Part shown: in pieces, positions 7,090 to 15,105 of the stretch
How positions within the stretch are numbered: the stretch's first letter is position 1
Layout: every line of letters starts with the position of its first letter
Assembly: GCA_964479465.1 (NCBI GenBank)
Contig: CAYZMG010000098.1
Span: 1 to 15,105 of the forward strand
Direction of reading: 5' to 3'
Source: CADCTB01 sp964479465
Lineage (GTDB): Bacteria > Actinomycetota > Acidimicrobiia > Acidimicrobiales > AC-14
Length of the DNA: 15,105 nt
The notes under the pieces: generated by a model
Databases searched by the model: none
Seen by the model: the letters and a program-made list of their open reading frames with translations, nothing else
What the model was told of the DNA's origin: nothing
Program-made: the position numbers and the translations under genes

Positions 7090-7592
7090 TTGAAAAGGGC
7101 ACGTTCGCGAAGCCCTCGATGAAGCCGTTGACGTGGCTTCTCAACTACAGCCGGAAGTACTCGCTCTGGGTCTACCAGTGGGGCCTGGCCTGTTGTGCCA
7201 TCGAGATGGGCGCCGCCTTCGGTTCCCCCCGCTACGACGTGATGCGCCTGGGCGTGATCCCCTTCCCGGCCGGTCCGCGTCAGGCCGACCTGGTGGTGGT
7301 GTCGGGTACGGTCACCGACAAGATGGCGCCGGCCATCCGCCGGCTCTGGGAGCAGATGCCGGATCCCAAGTACGTCATCTCCATGGGCTCCTGCGCCAAC
7401 TGCGGCGGCCCGTACTGGGACTCCTACTCGGTCACCAAGGGTGTCGACCAGATCATCCCGGTCGACGTGTACGTCCCGGGTTGCCCACCGCGGCCCGAGG
7501 CGCTGCTCGAGGGCATCGTGCTCCTCCAGGAGCGCATCCAGAACGAGGACATGGCGGAGCGCTGGCGGGGAGAGCCGATTGTCGTCCGCTGA
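7080..7592 (+). CDS. nuoB: NADH-quinone oxidoreductase subunit B, set 2
   Basis: NuoB (PSST homologue) carries cluster N2, the last iron-sulfur cluster before quinone. It has 170 residues. The N2 ligands are all present: C38-C39 in GLACCAIEM, C105 in SMGSCANCGG and C135 in VPGCPPRPEALL. The start is the TTG at 7080, giving MGLVEKGTF, which matches the MGL-EK opening of actinobacterial NuoB; AAAGGG lies about 9 bases upstream and the gene overlaps nuoA by 10 bases. Two oddities: an extra Cys (C108) three residues after ligand C105, and PFPAGPRQAD where the family has FRASPRQ-D, so the conserved Arg is P63. The open frame runs further upstream only as a nuoA shadow. Confidence 0.96.
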   Translation: MGLVEKGTFAKPSMKPLTWLLNYSRKYSLWVYQWGLACCAIEMGAAFGSPRYDVMRLGVIPFPAGPRQADLVVVSGTVTDKMAPAIRRLWEQMPDPKYVISMGSCANCGGPYWDSYSVTKGVDQIIPVDVYVPGCPPRPEALLEGIVLLQERIQNEDMAERWRGEPIVVR

Positions 7593-8286
7593 CCCCACGG
7601 CCGGCGCCACCACCGCCACCGACGACCGCCAGCAGGCGCTCCTCGAAGATCTGACCACCAGGCTGGGCGACGCCGTGGTCGGCTCCCACATCCGTAGTGG
7701 CGACCTCTGGGTCCGCGTACGACCCGACGCCTGGGTCCGCGCCGCCCGGGAGTGCAAGGCGATGAGCTTCGACTACTTCTGCTACCTGTCGGGCATCGAC
7801 TGGCTACCGCACACCTGGCCGAACCCCAAGGTGATCGAGGGCGTCGCGCCGGACGCCGACGACGAAGCAGCACTGCCGGACGACCCGAACGCAGTGGAGG
7901 AGCCCGAGCCCGACGAGCCGGCCGCCGGCGGGGAGATCGTCACCGGGTTCGGCGGCGGCGACACCCGCTTCCAGGTCCTGGCCCGCCTCTACTCAACCGT
8001 CCGTCACATCGGCGTGACGTTGAAGGCCGACCTCGACGATGTCGCTCCCAGCATCGAGTCCTGGATCTCCGAGTACCCCGGGGCCGACTGGTGCGAGCGG
8101 GAGACGTGGGAGATGTACGGCTTCGACTTCGTCGGCCACCCCAATCTGATCAAGCTCTACCTGCCCGGCGAGTTCGAGGGTTTCCCGCTCCGCAAGGACT
8201 TCCCGCTCCTGGCGCGCGAGGTCAAGCCGTGGCCGGGCCTGGTCGACGTCGAGCAGTTCCCCGCCACCTACAAGGGCGACGACTGA
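7579..8286 (+). CDS. nuoC: NADH-quinone oxidoreductase subunit C, set 2
   Basis: NuoC (30-kDa homologue) is a structural subunit of the connecting module, packed against NuoD. It has 235 residues. The family signature is at the C-terminal side: ERETWEMYGFDFVGHPNLIK (residues 173-192), then LPGEFEGFPLRKDFPL. The N-terminal half contains FDYFCYLSGIDW. Between this and RFQVLARLYS (residues 130-139) lies an insert of roughly 50 residues, very acidic and Pro-rich (DADDEAALPDDPNAVEEPEP), longer than in NuoC of well-studied bacteria. The TTG at 7579 is chosen for its GGGGAGAG site about 5 bases upstream; it overlaps nuoB by 14 bases. The gene is not fused to nuoD as in E. coli; the stop overlaps the nuoD ATG by one base. 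Confidence 0.95.
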   Translation: MSSADPTAGATTATDDRQQALLEDLTTRLGDAVVGSHIRSGDLWVRVRPDAWVRAARECKAMSFDYFCYLSGIDWLPHTWPNPKVIEGVAPDADDEAALPDDPNAVEEPEPDEPAAGGEIVTGFGGGDTRFQVLARLYSTVRHIGVTLKADLDDVAPSIESWISEYPGADWCERETWEMYGFDFVGHPNLIKLYLPGEFEGFPLRKDFPLLAREVKPWPGLVDVEQFPATYKGDD

Positions 8287-9455
8287 TGGCAGTTAGCGAG
8301 CAGCAGCGCCTCTCCTACATCTCGGCCCAGGCCGCCGACGCCAGGCTGGCCGTCGAGCTCCAGACCGAGGACATGACGCTCAACCTCGGCCCCCAGCACC
8401 CGGCTACCCACGGCACGCTGCGTATCGTGGCCAAGCTCGACGGCGAGCAGGTGGTCAAGGCCGACGTGATCTGCGGCTACATGCATCGCGGCTACGAGAA
8501 GCTCACCGAGGTCCGGACCTACCCGCAGATCAACACCCTGATCAACCGGATCGACTGGCTGTCGTCGTTCGCCAACGAAGTGCCGTTCATCCTGGCCGCC
8601 GAGGACCTCATGGAGGTCGAAGCGCCGCCTCGGGCCCAGTGGATTCGCACGCTCCTGTTCGAGCTGAGTCGCATCGCCAACATCACCCTCTTCATCGGGG
8701 AGATGGGTGTGCAGCTCGGGGCCATCACCCCGGTCTTCTTCGCCTTCCGCGACCGCGAGTACGTGCTGAACCTCATCGAGGAGGCCACCGGCGGGCGCTT
8801 CCATCCCAACTTCGACCGGATCGGCGGCCTCAAGGACGACCTGCCCAAGGGCTGGATCGCCGAGACCAAGGAGGCGATGCGCCGCATCCGGGGCTACTGC
8901 GACGAGCTCGAGGATCTGCTCATGGGCAACGAGATCTTCGAGGCCCGCACCCGGGGCGTCGGCGTCATCCCGGCCGACATCGGCCTGTCCTACGGTCTCT
9001 CCGGCGCCAACATCCGGGCCAGCGGGGTCGACTGGGACCTCCGCCGCGACGCACCGTCGCCGCTGGCGTGGAAAGAGCTGGACTGGAAGGTTTGGACCCA
9101 TCCCGACGGCGACTCGTTCGCCCGCTACTGGGTGCGCCTCCAGGAGACCCGCGAGGCCACCCTGATGGTCGACCAGCTCCTTGAAGGGCTGCCGTCCGGG
9201 CCGATCCAGGCCAAGGTGCCCCGCATCATCAAGGTGCCCGCCGGGGAGGCGTGGGCCCACACCGAGAACCCACTCGGCGAGATGGGTTACTACATCGTCA
9301 GCCAGGGTGGCCTCGGCCCCTTCCGGGTCAAGATCCGGTCGGCCTCGTTCCACAACATCTCAATCGTCCCGTGGCTACTGAAGGGCGTGTACGTCCCCGA
9401 CATCATCACGATCCTCTCCAGCCTCTACTTCATCCTCGGGGACATCGACCGCTAG
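8286..9455 (+). CDS. nuoD: NADH-quinone oxidoreductase subunit D, set 2, with altered quinone-site residues
   Basis: NuoD (49-kDa homologue) forms most of the quinone-binding pocket next to cluster N2. It has 389 residues. Family marks are LNLGPQHPATHGTLR (H38, H42), GYMHRGYEKL, APPRAQWIRTLLFELSR, FHPNFDRIGGLKDDLP and the C-terminal SSLYFILGDIDR. There are no hydrogenase-type CxxC pairs, so it is not a [NiFe] hydrogenase. Aligned by hand with bovine 49-kDa, the quinone-binding Tyr of RLDYVS (Tyr108) is W91 in NRIDWLSSF, and Asp160 of ALDIGA is Q143 in GVQLGA. His59, which pairs with that Asp, is kept as H42. The ATG follows AAGGG at 9 bases. nuoE, F and G do not follow; nuoH does. Confidence 0.96.
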   Translation: MAVSEQQRLSYISAQAADARLAVELQTEDMTLNLGPQHPATHGTLRIVAKLDGEQVVKADVICGYMHRGYEKLTEVRTYPQINTLINRIDWLSSFANEVPFILAAEDLMEVEAPPRAQWIRTLLFELSRIANITLFIGEMGVQLGAITPVFFAFRDREYVLNLIEEATGGRFHPNFDRIGGLKDDLPKGWIAETKEAMRRIRGYCDELEDLLMGNEIFEARTRGVGVIPADIGLSYGLSGANIRASGVDWDLRRDAPSPLAWKELDWKVWTHPDGDSFARYWVRLQETREATLMVDQLLEGLPSGPIQAKVPRIIKVPAGEAWAHTENPLGEMGYYIVSQGGLGPFRVKIRSASFHNISIVPWLLKGVYVPDIITILSSLYFILGDIDR

Positions 9456-9537
9456 CCGTGCTGCATCCCACCGGTGTTGGCATTCAGGTGAAGGCGATCA
9501 CTAGTGTCCTGCGCGTGCAGCCCGGGGGGACGGTGCA
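9456..9537. other. nuoD-nuoH spacer with two CAC-NN-GTG palindromes
   Basis: These 82 bases stand where nuoE-F-G lie in a 14-gene nuo operon; no trace of those genes is visible. Two 8-base palindromes occur, CACCGGTG at 9469-9476 and CACTAGTG at 9499-9506, exactly 30 bases apart. They could be a pair of operator half-turn sites or chance. GGGGGGA at 9524-9530 is the ribosome site for nuoH. Confidence 0.45.
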
Positions 9538-10569
9538 GTGAGGATGCTCGCGGTCGAGCTCTCCTACTGGCCGCTCACGCTTATCAAGACGGCGATCGTC
9601 CTGATGGTCATCCCGGCCGCCGCCGTCATCCTTGGCTACGTCTTCCTCCTGAAGATGATGGCCCACATGCAGAGCCGCATGGGCCCCATGGAGCCGGGCG
9701 GCTACCACGGCTGGTTCCAGCTCATCGGTGACGGGATCAAGTTCATCCAGAAGGAGGACCTCATCCCGTCCGAGGCCGACCGGCGGGTGTTTGCCCTCGC
9801 CCCCCTCGTCGTCCTGGTCTCGACCTTCCTGCTCTACATCGTGGTGCCCGCCGGGCCCCGGCTGGTGGTGCAGGACCTCGACGTCGGCATCTTCTACGCC
9901 TTGGCCGTCTCATCCCTCAGCGTGATCGGTATCCTCATGGCCGGCTGGGCGTCGGCCAACAAGTTCGCCCTCCTCGGTTCGCTTCGGGCCGCCGGCCAGC
10001 TCATCGCCTATGAGCTCCCCCTCGTCCTCGCTGTCGTCGGCGTGGTCATCCAGGCCAACACCATGAGCCTCCAAGGCATCGTCCACGCCCAGGCCGACGG
10101 GGCCATCTTCGGCTTCGACCTGATCGGCAACCCGTTCATCCTGACCCAGATCGTCGGCTTCGGCATCTTCCTCGCCGCCGCCCAAGCCGAGCTCAGCCAG
10201 AGCCCCTTCGACATGCCGGTCGCCGAGTCGGAACTGGTCGCCGGCTACATGACCGAGTACTCGGGCTTCCGCTTCCTCTTCTTCTTCATGGCCGAGTTCG
10301 GCACGGCCTTCGCCCTCTCGGCCATCGCTGCCACCCTCTACTTCGGCGGCTGGTACCAGCCGTTCTTCAAGACCGGGATCATGGCCGACATCATGGGCCC
10401 GGTCGTGCTCGGTGCGAAGATCATGCTGATCGCGTTCCTGATCTTCTGGATCCGCTTCACCTTCCCCCGCTTCCGCGAGGACCAGCTCCAGACCTTCGCC
10501 TGGAAGTTCCTCATCCCCCTCTCGCTGGTCAACATCATGGCCACCGCAGTCTTCAAGGTGGTGCTGTGA
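9538..10569 (+). CDS. nuoH: NADH-quinone oxidoreductase subunit H, set 2, with altered channel residues
   Basis: NuoH (ND1 homologue) anchors the peripheral arm and forms the quinone tunnel and the first part of the proton path. It has 343 residues and about eight helices. Family marks: MQSRMGP (44-50), GDGIKFIQKE (64-73), SLRAAGQLIAYELPLVL (E159), PFDMPVAESELVAGYMTEYS (223-242) and MAEF. Several usually conserved residues differ. VERK before MQ-R is FLLK (L37, L38), NR-PFD is SQSPFD (Q221), and the first Glu of the PEAESE triad is V228; E230 and E232 remain. The GTG at 9538 is chosen for GGGGGGA 7 bases upstream; the ATG at 9544 is the alternative. It is followed by an unusually long spacer before nuoI. 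Confidence 0.95.
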   Translation: MRMLAVELSYWPLTLIKTAIVLMVIPAAAVILGYVFLLKMMAHMQSRMGPMEPGGYHGWFQLIGDGIKFIQKEDLIPSEADRRVFALAPLVVLVSTFLLYIVVPAGPRLVVQDLDVGIFYALAVSSLSVIGILMAGWASANKFALLGSLRAAGQLIAYELPLVLAVVGVVIQANTMSLQGIVHAQADGAIFGFDLIGNPFILTQIVGFGIFLAAAQAELSQSPFDMPVAESELVAGYMTEYSGFRFLFFFMAEFGTAFALSAIAATLYFGGWYQPFFKTGIMADIMGPVVLGAKIMLIAFLIFWIRFTFPRFREDQLQTFAWKFLIPLSLVNIMATAVFKVVL

Positions 10570-10734
10570 TTCGCCATCGCAAGCAGAGCTTGCTCGGCGA
10601 GGCAATCGCGCTCCGGTCGGCCGGCGGAGCCGGCCGCCCTTCGCCCTGTCCTTCCCGGCCGGCAGCCGGAGAAGCCGCCTGCGGCGGCGTTCGCGGCCGC
10701 CGGCATGAAAACCCTCGTCCTGGAGCTCTGAGCA
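10570..10734. other. Hairpin-rich spacer between nuoH and nuoI of set 2
   Basis: These 165 bases break an otherwise tight gene string. Three short-loop inverted repeats stand in a row: GCAAGC-AGA-GCTTGC (10579-10593), CGGCCGGC-GGA-GCCGGCCG (10618-10636) and GCCGCC-TGC-GGCGGC (10674-10688). None has a T-run, so they are not typical terminators. They could stabilise or process the mRNA, or be a REP-like insertion. The nuoH frame stays open through the whole spacer after its TGA, ending at 10729-10731; the last piece reads MKTLVLEL from an ATG at 10705. GGAG at 10722-10725 is the ribosome site of nuoI. Confidence 0.6.
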
Positions 10735-11220
10735 ATGCCTGACATTCCCGGCCTCGCCAAGGGGCTCGGCGTCACGTTCAAGACCATGATCAACACCTGG
10801 ACCAAGGGTGCGGTCACGGTGCAGTACCCGCATGAGAAGGAGGATCTGGCTCCCCGTACGCGAGGTGTCATCGCCCTCAAGGAGGAGAACTGCACCGTCT
10901 GCATGCTCTGCGCCCGGGAGTGCCCGGACTGGTGCATCTACATCGAGGGCCACAAGGAGAAGCGTCCGCCCCGTCGTGAGGGTGGCAAGCCCCGCACCGT
11001 CAACGCCCTCGACCGCTTCGACATCGACTACGCGCTCTGCATGTACTGCGGGATCTGCGTGGAGGTCTGCCCCTTCGACGCCCTGTTCTGGTCGCCTGAG
11101 TACGAGTATTCCGAATCCAGCATCGCCGACCTCCTGCACGACAAGGACAAGCTCGGCGAGTGGATGGTCACCGTCCCCGACCCTCCGGCCCTCGAGGCCG
11201 GGGCGGCAAAGAAGAAGTAG
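10735..11220 (+). CDS. nuoI: NADH-quinone oxidoreductase subunit I, set 2
   Basis: This is the complete second NuoI, the two-cluster ferredoxin subunit of the connecting module. It has 161 residues. The first [4Fe-4S] motif is CTVCMLCARECP (C53, C56, C59, C63) and the second is CMYCGICVEVCP (C102, C105, C108, C112). An extra Cys, C67, follows the first motif (DWCIYIEG). An amphipathic N-terminal stretch (LAKGLGVTFKTMINTW) would lie on the membrane, as in the family. The C-terminus is short and ends AGAAKKK, unlike the long tail of the set 1 copy. The second motif, CMYCGICVEVCP, also differs from CIHCDLCVEACP in set 1. The ATG has GGAG 9 bases upstream. nuoJ follows after 17 bases. Confidence 0.97.
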   Translation: MPDIPGLAKGLGVTFKTMINTWTKGAVTVQYPHEKEDLAPRTRGVIALKEENCTVCMLCARECPDWCIYIEGHKEKRPPRREGGKPRTVNALDRFDIDYALCMYCGICVEVCPFDALFWSPEYEYSESSIADLLHDKDKLGEWMVTVPDPPALEAGAAKKK

Positions 11221-11237
11221 GAGCTAGCGTCCCCGCA

Positions 11238-11744
11238 ATGTTGGCCGAGATCATGGTGGCCCAGAACGTCGTGTTCGGCATTCTCGCCGTGGTGATGGTG
11301 GTCGCCGCATTCCGGCTCGTCACCACCCAGAACGTTGTCCGCGCTGCGCTCTTCCTCGCCATCGTGCTGGCCGGCGCCGCCGGCATCTACATCCTTCTGG
11401 CCGCCGAGTTCCTGGCTTGGGTCCAGGTCCTGGTCTACATCGGGGCCGTCGTCGTGCTGCTGCTCTTCGGCGTCATGCTCACCCGGGCGCCGATCGGCAG
11501 GGACGCCGACCTCGACAATGAGCAGCGCCTCTTGGGCGCGCTCGTCGCCCTCTTCCTGTTCGGATCAATGGGCGCCGTGCTGCTCGACGCCTTCGGTGAC
11601 CAGGAAGTCGGCACCTTCGCCATCCGTCGCAGTGCGGAGGTGAGCGACTCCATCTTCGGTGACTTCGTGATCCCCTTCGAGCTCGCCTCCATCCTGCTGC
11701 TTTCCGCCCTCGTCGGCGCCGTCGCCTTGGCGCGAAGGGACTAG
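11238..11744 (+). CDS. nuoJ: NADH-quinone oxidoreductase subunit J, set 2
   Basis: Second NuoJ (ND6 homologue), 168 residues with about five membrane segments. The flexible-helix motif is WVQVLVYIGAVVVLLLFGVM, with the usual Tyr-x-Gly-Ala. The frame is open upstream into nuoI, but the ATG at 11238 gives a normal N-terminus (MLAEIMVAQNVVFGIL); the ATG at 11253 is an alternative. The nearest ribosome-like site, AGGAG over the nuoI stop, is about 14 bases away, which is long. Divergence from the set 1 copy is high outside the core motif, in line with an old split. A polar region (RAPIGRDADLDNEQR) links two helices. The stop lies 3 bases before nuoK. Confidence 0.95.
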   Translation: MLAEIMVAQNVVFGILAVVMVVAAFRLVTTQNVVRAALFLAIVLAGAAGIYILLAAEFLAWVQVLVYIGAVVVLLLFGVMLTRAPIGRDADLDNEQRLLGALVALFLFGSMGAVLLDAFGDQEVGTFAIRRSAEVSDSIFGDFVIPFELASILLLSALVGAVALARRD

Positions 11745-11747
11745 CGC

Positions 11748-12047
11748 ATGTACCTCAACCAGTTCCTGCTCCTCGCTGCCGTCCTCTTCTGCCTGGGTGT
11801 CTACGGCGTGCTGGCCCGCAGGAACGCCGTGCTCGTCCTCATGTCCATCGAGCTCATGCTCAACGCCGTCAACATCAACCTCATCGCCTTCGGCGCTTTC
11901 AACGACAACGTGATCGGCCAGGTGTTCGCGCTCTTCGTGATCACCATCGCCGCCGCCGAGGTCGGCGTCGGGCTGGCCATCGTCCTGCTCATCTTCCGCA
12001 ACCGGGCCGACATCGACCTGGACGAGCTCGACCTGATGAAGGGCTAG
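11748..12047 (+). CDS. nuoK: NADH-quinone oxidoreductase subunit K, set 2
   Basis: Second NuoK (ND4L homologue), 99 residues and three helices. Both buried Glu residues are present: E35 in MSIELMLNAVNINLIAFG and E71 in IAAAEVGVGLAIVLLIF. The start ATG has AAGGGA 7 bases upstream, inside the end of nuoJ. The acidic C-terminus (DIDLDELDLMKG) differs from set 1 (TADNVSLLRG). In contrast to the repeat-filled K-L junction of set 1, nuoL follows here after only 12 bases. Confidence 0.96.
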   Translation: MYLNQFLLLAAVLFCLGVYGVLARRNAVLVLMSIELMLNAVNINLIAFGAFNDNVIGQVFALFVITIAAAEVGVGLAIVLLIFRNRADIDLDELDLMKG

Positions 12048-12059
12048 GACCGCCGCTCC

Positions 12060-14068
<2,009 letters not shown>

Positions 14069-14084
14069 GGGAGTCTCGAAACAG

Positions 14085-15105
14085 ATGCTGACCGCTGCGA
14101 TCTTCCTACCCATCGTCGGGGCCGCGCTGCTCGCGCTGATCCCCCGCGAGCGCGAGGAGATGCTGAAAGCCGTCGCCCTGCTGATCACCGCAGCCACCGC
14201 GGTCATCGGGCTCGCGCTGCTGTTCGGGTTCAACTACGACGACGCCGGCAGCATGCAGTACGAGAGCAACACCAACTGGATCGAGGTCATCAACAGCCGC
14301 TACCACATCGGCATCGACGGCATCTCCCTGCCCCTGATCCTCCTGTCGATGGTCATCACCGTCCTGTGCGTCATCTACTCCTGGGATCACTTCCCGGAGC
14401 CGCACAACCCAAAGGCATTCCTCATCCTCATGCTCATCCTGGAGACGGGCATGAACGGCACCTTCGCCGCCCAGGACCTCATCCTGTTCTTCGTCTTCTT
14501 CGAGCTGGTCCTGCTCCCGATGTACTTCATGATCGGCGTGTGGGGCGGGCCCAACCGGCAGTACGCGGCGATCAAGTTCTTCCTGTACACGCTGTTCGGC
14601 TCGGCCCTGATGATCCTGAGCTTCCTGGCCCTGTACTTCAAGGGCGGTCAGACGTTCGACATCCCCCTGCTCATCGAGCAGGCCGGGTCGATACCGCATG
14701 GCACCCAGCTGCTGATCTTTGGCGGCCTGTTCATGGGCTTCGCCATCAAGGTGCCGATGTTCCCGTTCCACACCTGGCTGCCCGACGCGCACACCCAGGC
14801 ACCCACGCAGGGCTCGGTGATCCTCGCCGCCGTGCTGCTGAAGCTCGGCACCTACGGCTTCATCCGCGTCGCCCTGCCGATCCTGCCCGAGGCCGCGCAC
14901 GCCTGGGCCCCCTGGATCGGCCTGCTCGCCGTCATCGGCATCATCTACGGCGCGCTCGGCTGCCTCGCCCAGACCGACATGAAGCGCCTCATCGCCTTCT
15001 CCTCGGTCGCCCACATGGGCTACACGATGCTCGGCATCTCCACGCTCACCGACTTCGGCCTCAACGCCGCCGTCATGGGCATGGTCGCCCACGGCCTCAT
15101 CACCG
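14085..15105 (+). CDS. nuoM: NADH-quinone oxidoreductase subunit M, set 2 (5' part)
   Basis: Second NuoM (ND4 homologue), cut by the right edge after 340 codons. It starts at an ATG with AGGGAG 11 bases upstream, 16 bases after nuoL, and reads MLTAAIFLPIVGAALLAL. Family marks in order are GIDGISLPLI, E140 in FFVFFELVLLPMYFMIG, K222 in FAIKVPMFPFHTWLPDAHTQ, K253 in LLKLGTYGFIR, and K300/H310 in DMKRLIAFSSVAHMGY. The usual pumping residues of the visible part are therefore present. A soluble loop near residues 50-72 (YDDAGSMQYESNTNW) differs from set 1. nuoN would be expected next, beyond the window. Confidence 0.95.
   Translation, partial: MLTAAIFLPIVGAALLALIPREREEMLKAVALLITAATAVIGLALLFGFNYDDAGSMQYESNTNWIEVINSRYHIGIDGISLPLILLSMVITVLCVIYSWDHFPEPHNPKAFLILMLILETGMNGTFAAQDLILFFVFFELVLLPMYFMIGVWGGPNRQYAAIKFFLYTLFGSALMILSFLALYFKGGQTFDIPLLIEQAGSIPHGTQLLIFGGLFMGFAIKVPMFPFHTWLPDAHTQAPTQGSVILAAVLLKLGTYGFIRVALPILPEAAHAWAPWIGLLAVIGIIYGALGCLAQTDMKRLIAFSSVAHMGYTMLGISTLTDFGLNAAVMGMVAHGLIT

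Noticed and set aside
8286..9455. Set 2 as a membrane-bound [NiFe] hydrogenase
   Set aside because: NuoD lacks the N- and C-terminal CxxC metal ligand pairs and keeps the quinone-type GPQHP-THG and GDIDR motifs.

Overview
The window is a high-GC stretch of bacterial DNA packed with genes on the + strand, almost all of them subunits of respiratory complex I (NADH-quinone oxidoreductase, Nuo). The GC bias, frequent GTG/TTG starts, overlapping genes and protein flavour (NuoB starting MGL-EK, NuoC with a long acidic insert) suggest an actinobacterium, perhaps Acidimicrobiia. That placement is inference. A run of 10 Ns inside one gene suggests a draft or metagenome-derived scaffold.

Two different nuo gene sets lie head to tail. 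Set 1 enters from the left edge and runs nuoI (3' part), J, K, L, M, N (2-6383). Set 2 starts at 6724 and runs nuoA, B, C, D, H, I, J, K, L, M (M is cut by the right edge). The shared subunits I, J, K, L and M differ clearly between the sets, so this is not a recent duplication. In set 2, nuoD is followed directly by nuoH with an 82-base spacer, so the NADH-input module nuoE-F-G is missing at its usual place. This resembles 11-subunit complex I, which takes electrons from something other than NADH, unless E-F-G is encoded elsewhere.

The membrane antiporter subunits of both sets keep the Glu and Lys residues of the proton path. The set 2 quinone-site subunits do not look canonical. By hand alignment to mammalian complex I, NuoD has Trp in place of the quinone-binding Tyr and Gln in place of the Asp that pairs with the quinone-site His. 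NuoH has lost an entrance Glu-Arg pair, an Arg and one channel Glu. NuoB has Pro for a conserved Arg. Together these suggest a second complex I-like enzyme with an altered quinone chamber and an unknown electron donor. This is the main finding.

The non-genic stretches are short. A 30-bp repeat in four tandem copies fills the nuoK-nuoL junction of set 1 and lies in an open frame that touches both neighbours. A small ORF with a CxCGW motif sits between the two sets, followed by a possible leaderless promoter for nuoA. Two CAC-NN-GTG palindromes 30 bp apart lie before nuoH. A hairpin-rich spacer separates nuoH from nuoI in set 2. The 10-N gap interrupts nuoL of set 2, and both of its flanks encode the same part of the protein.
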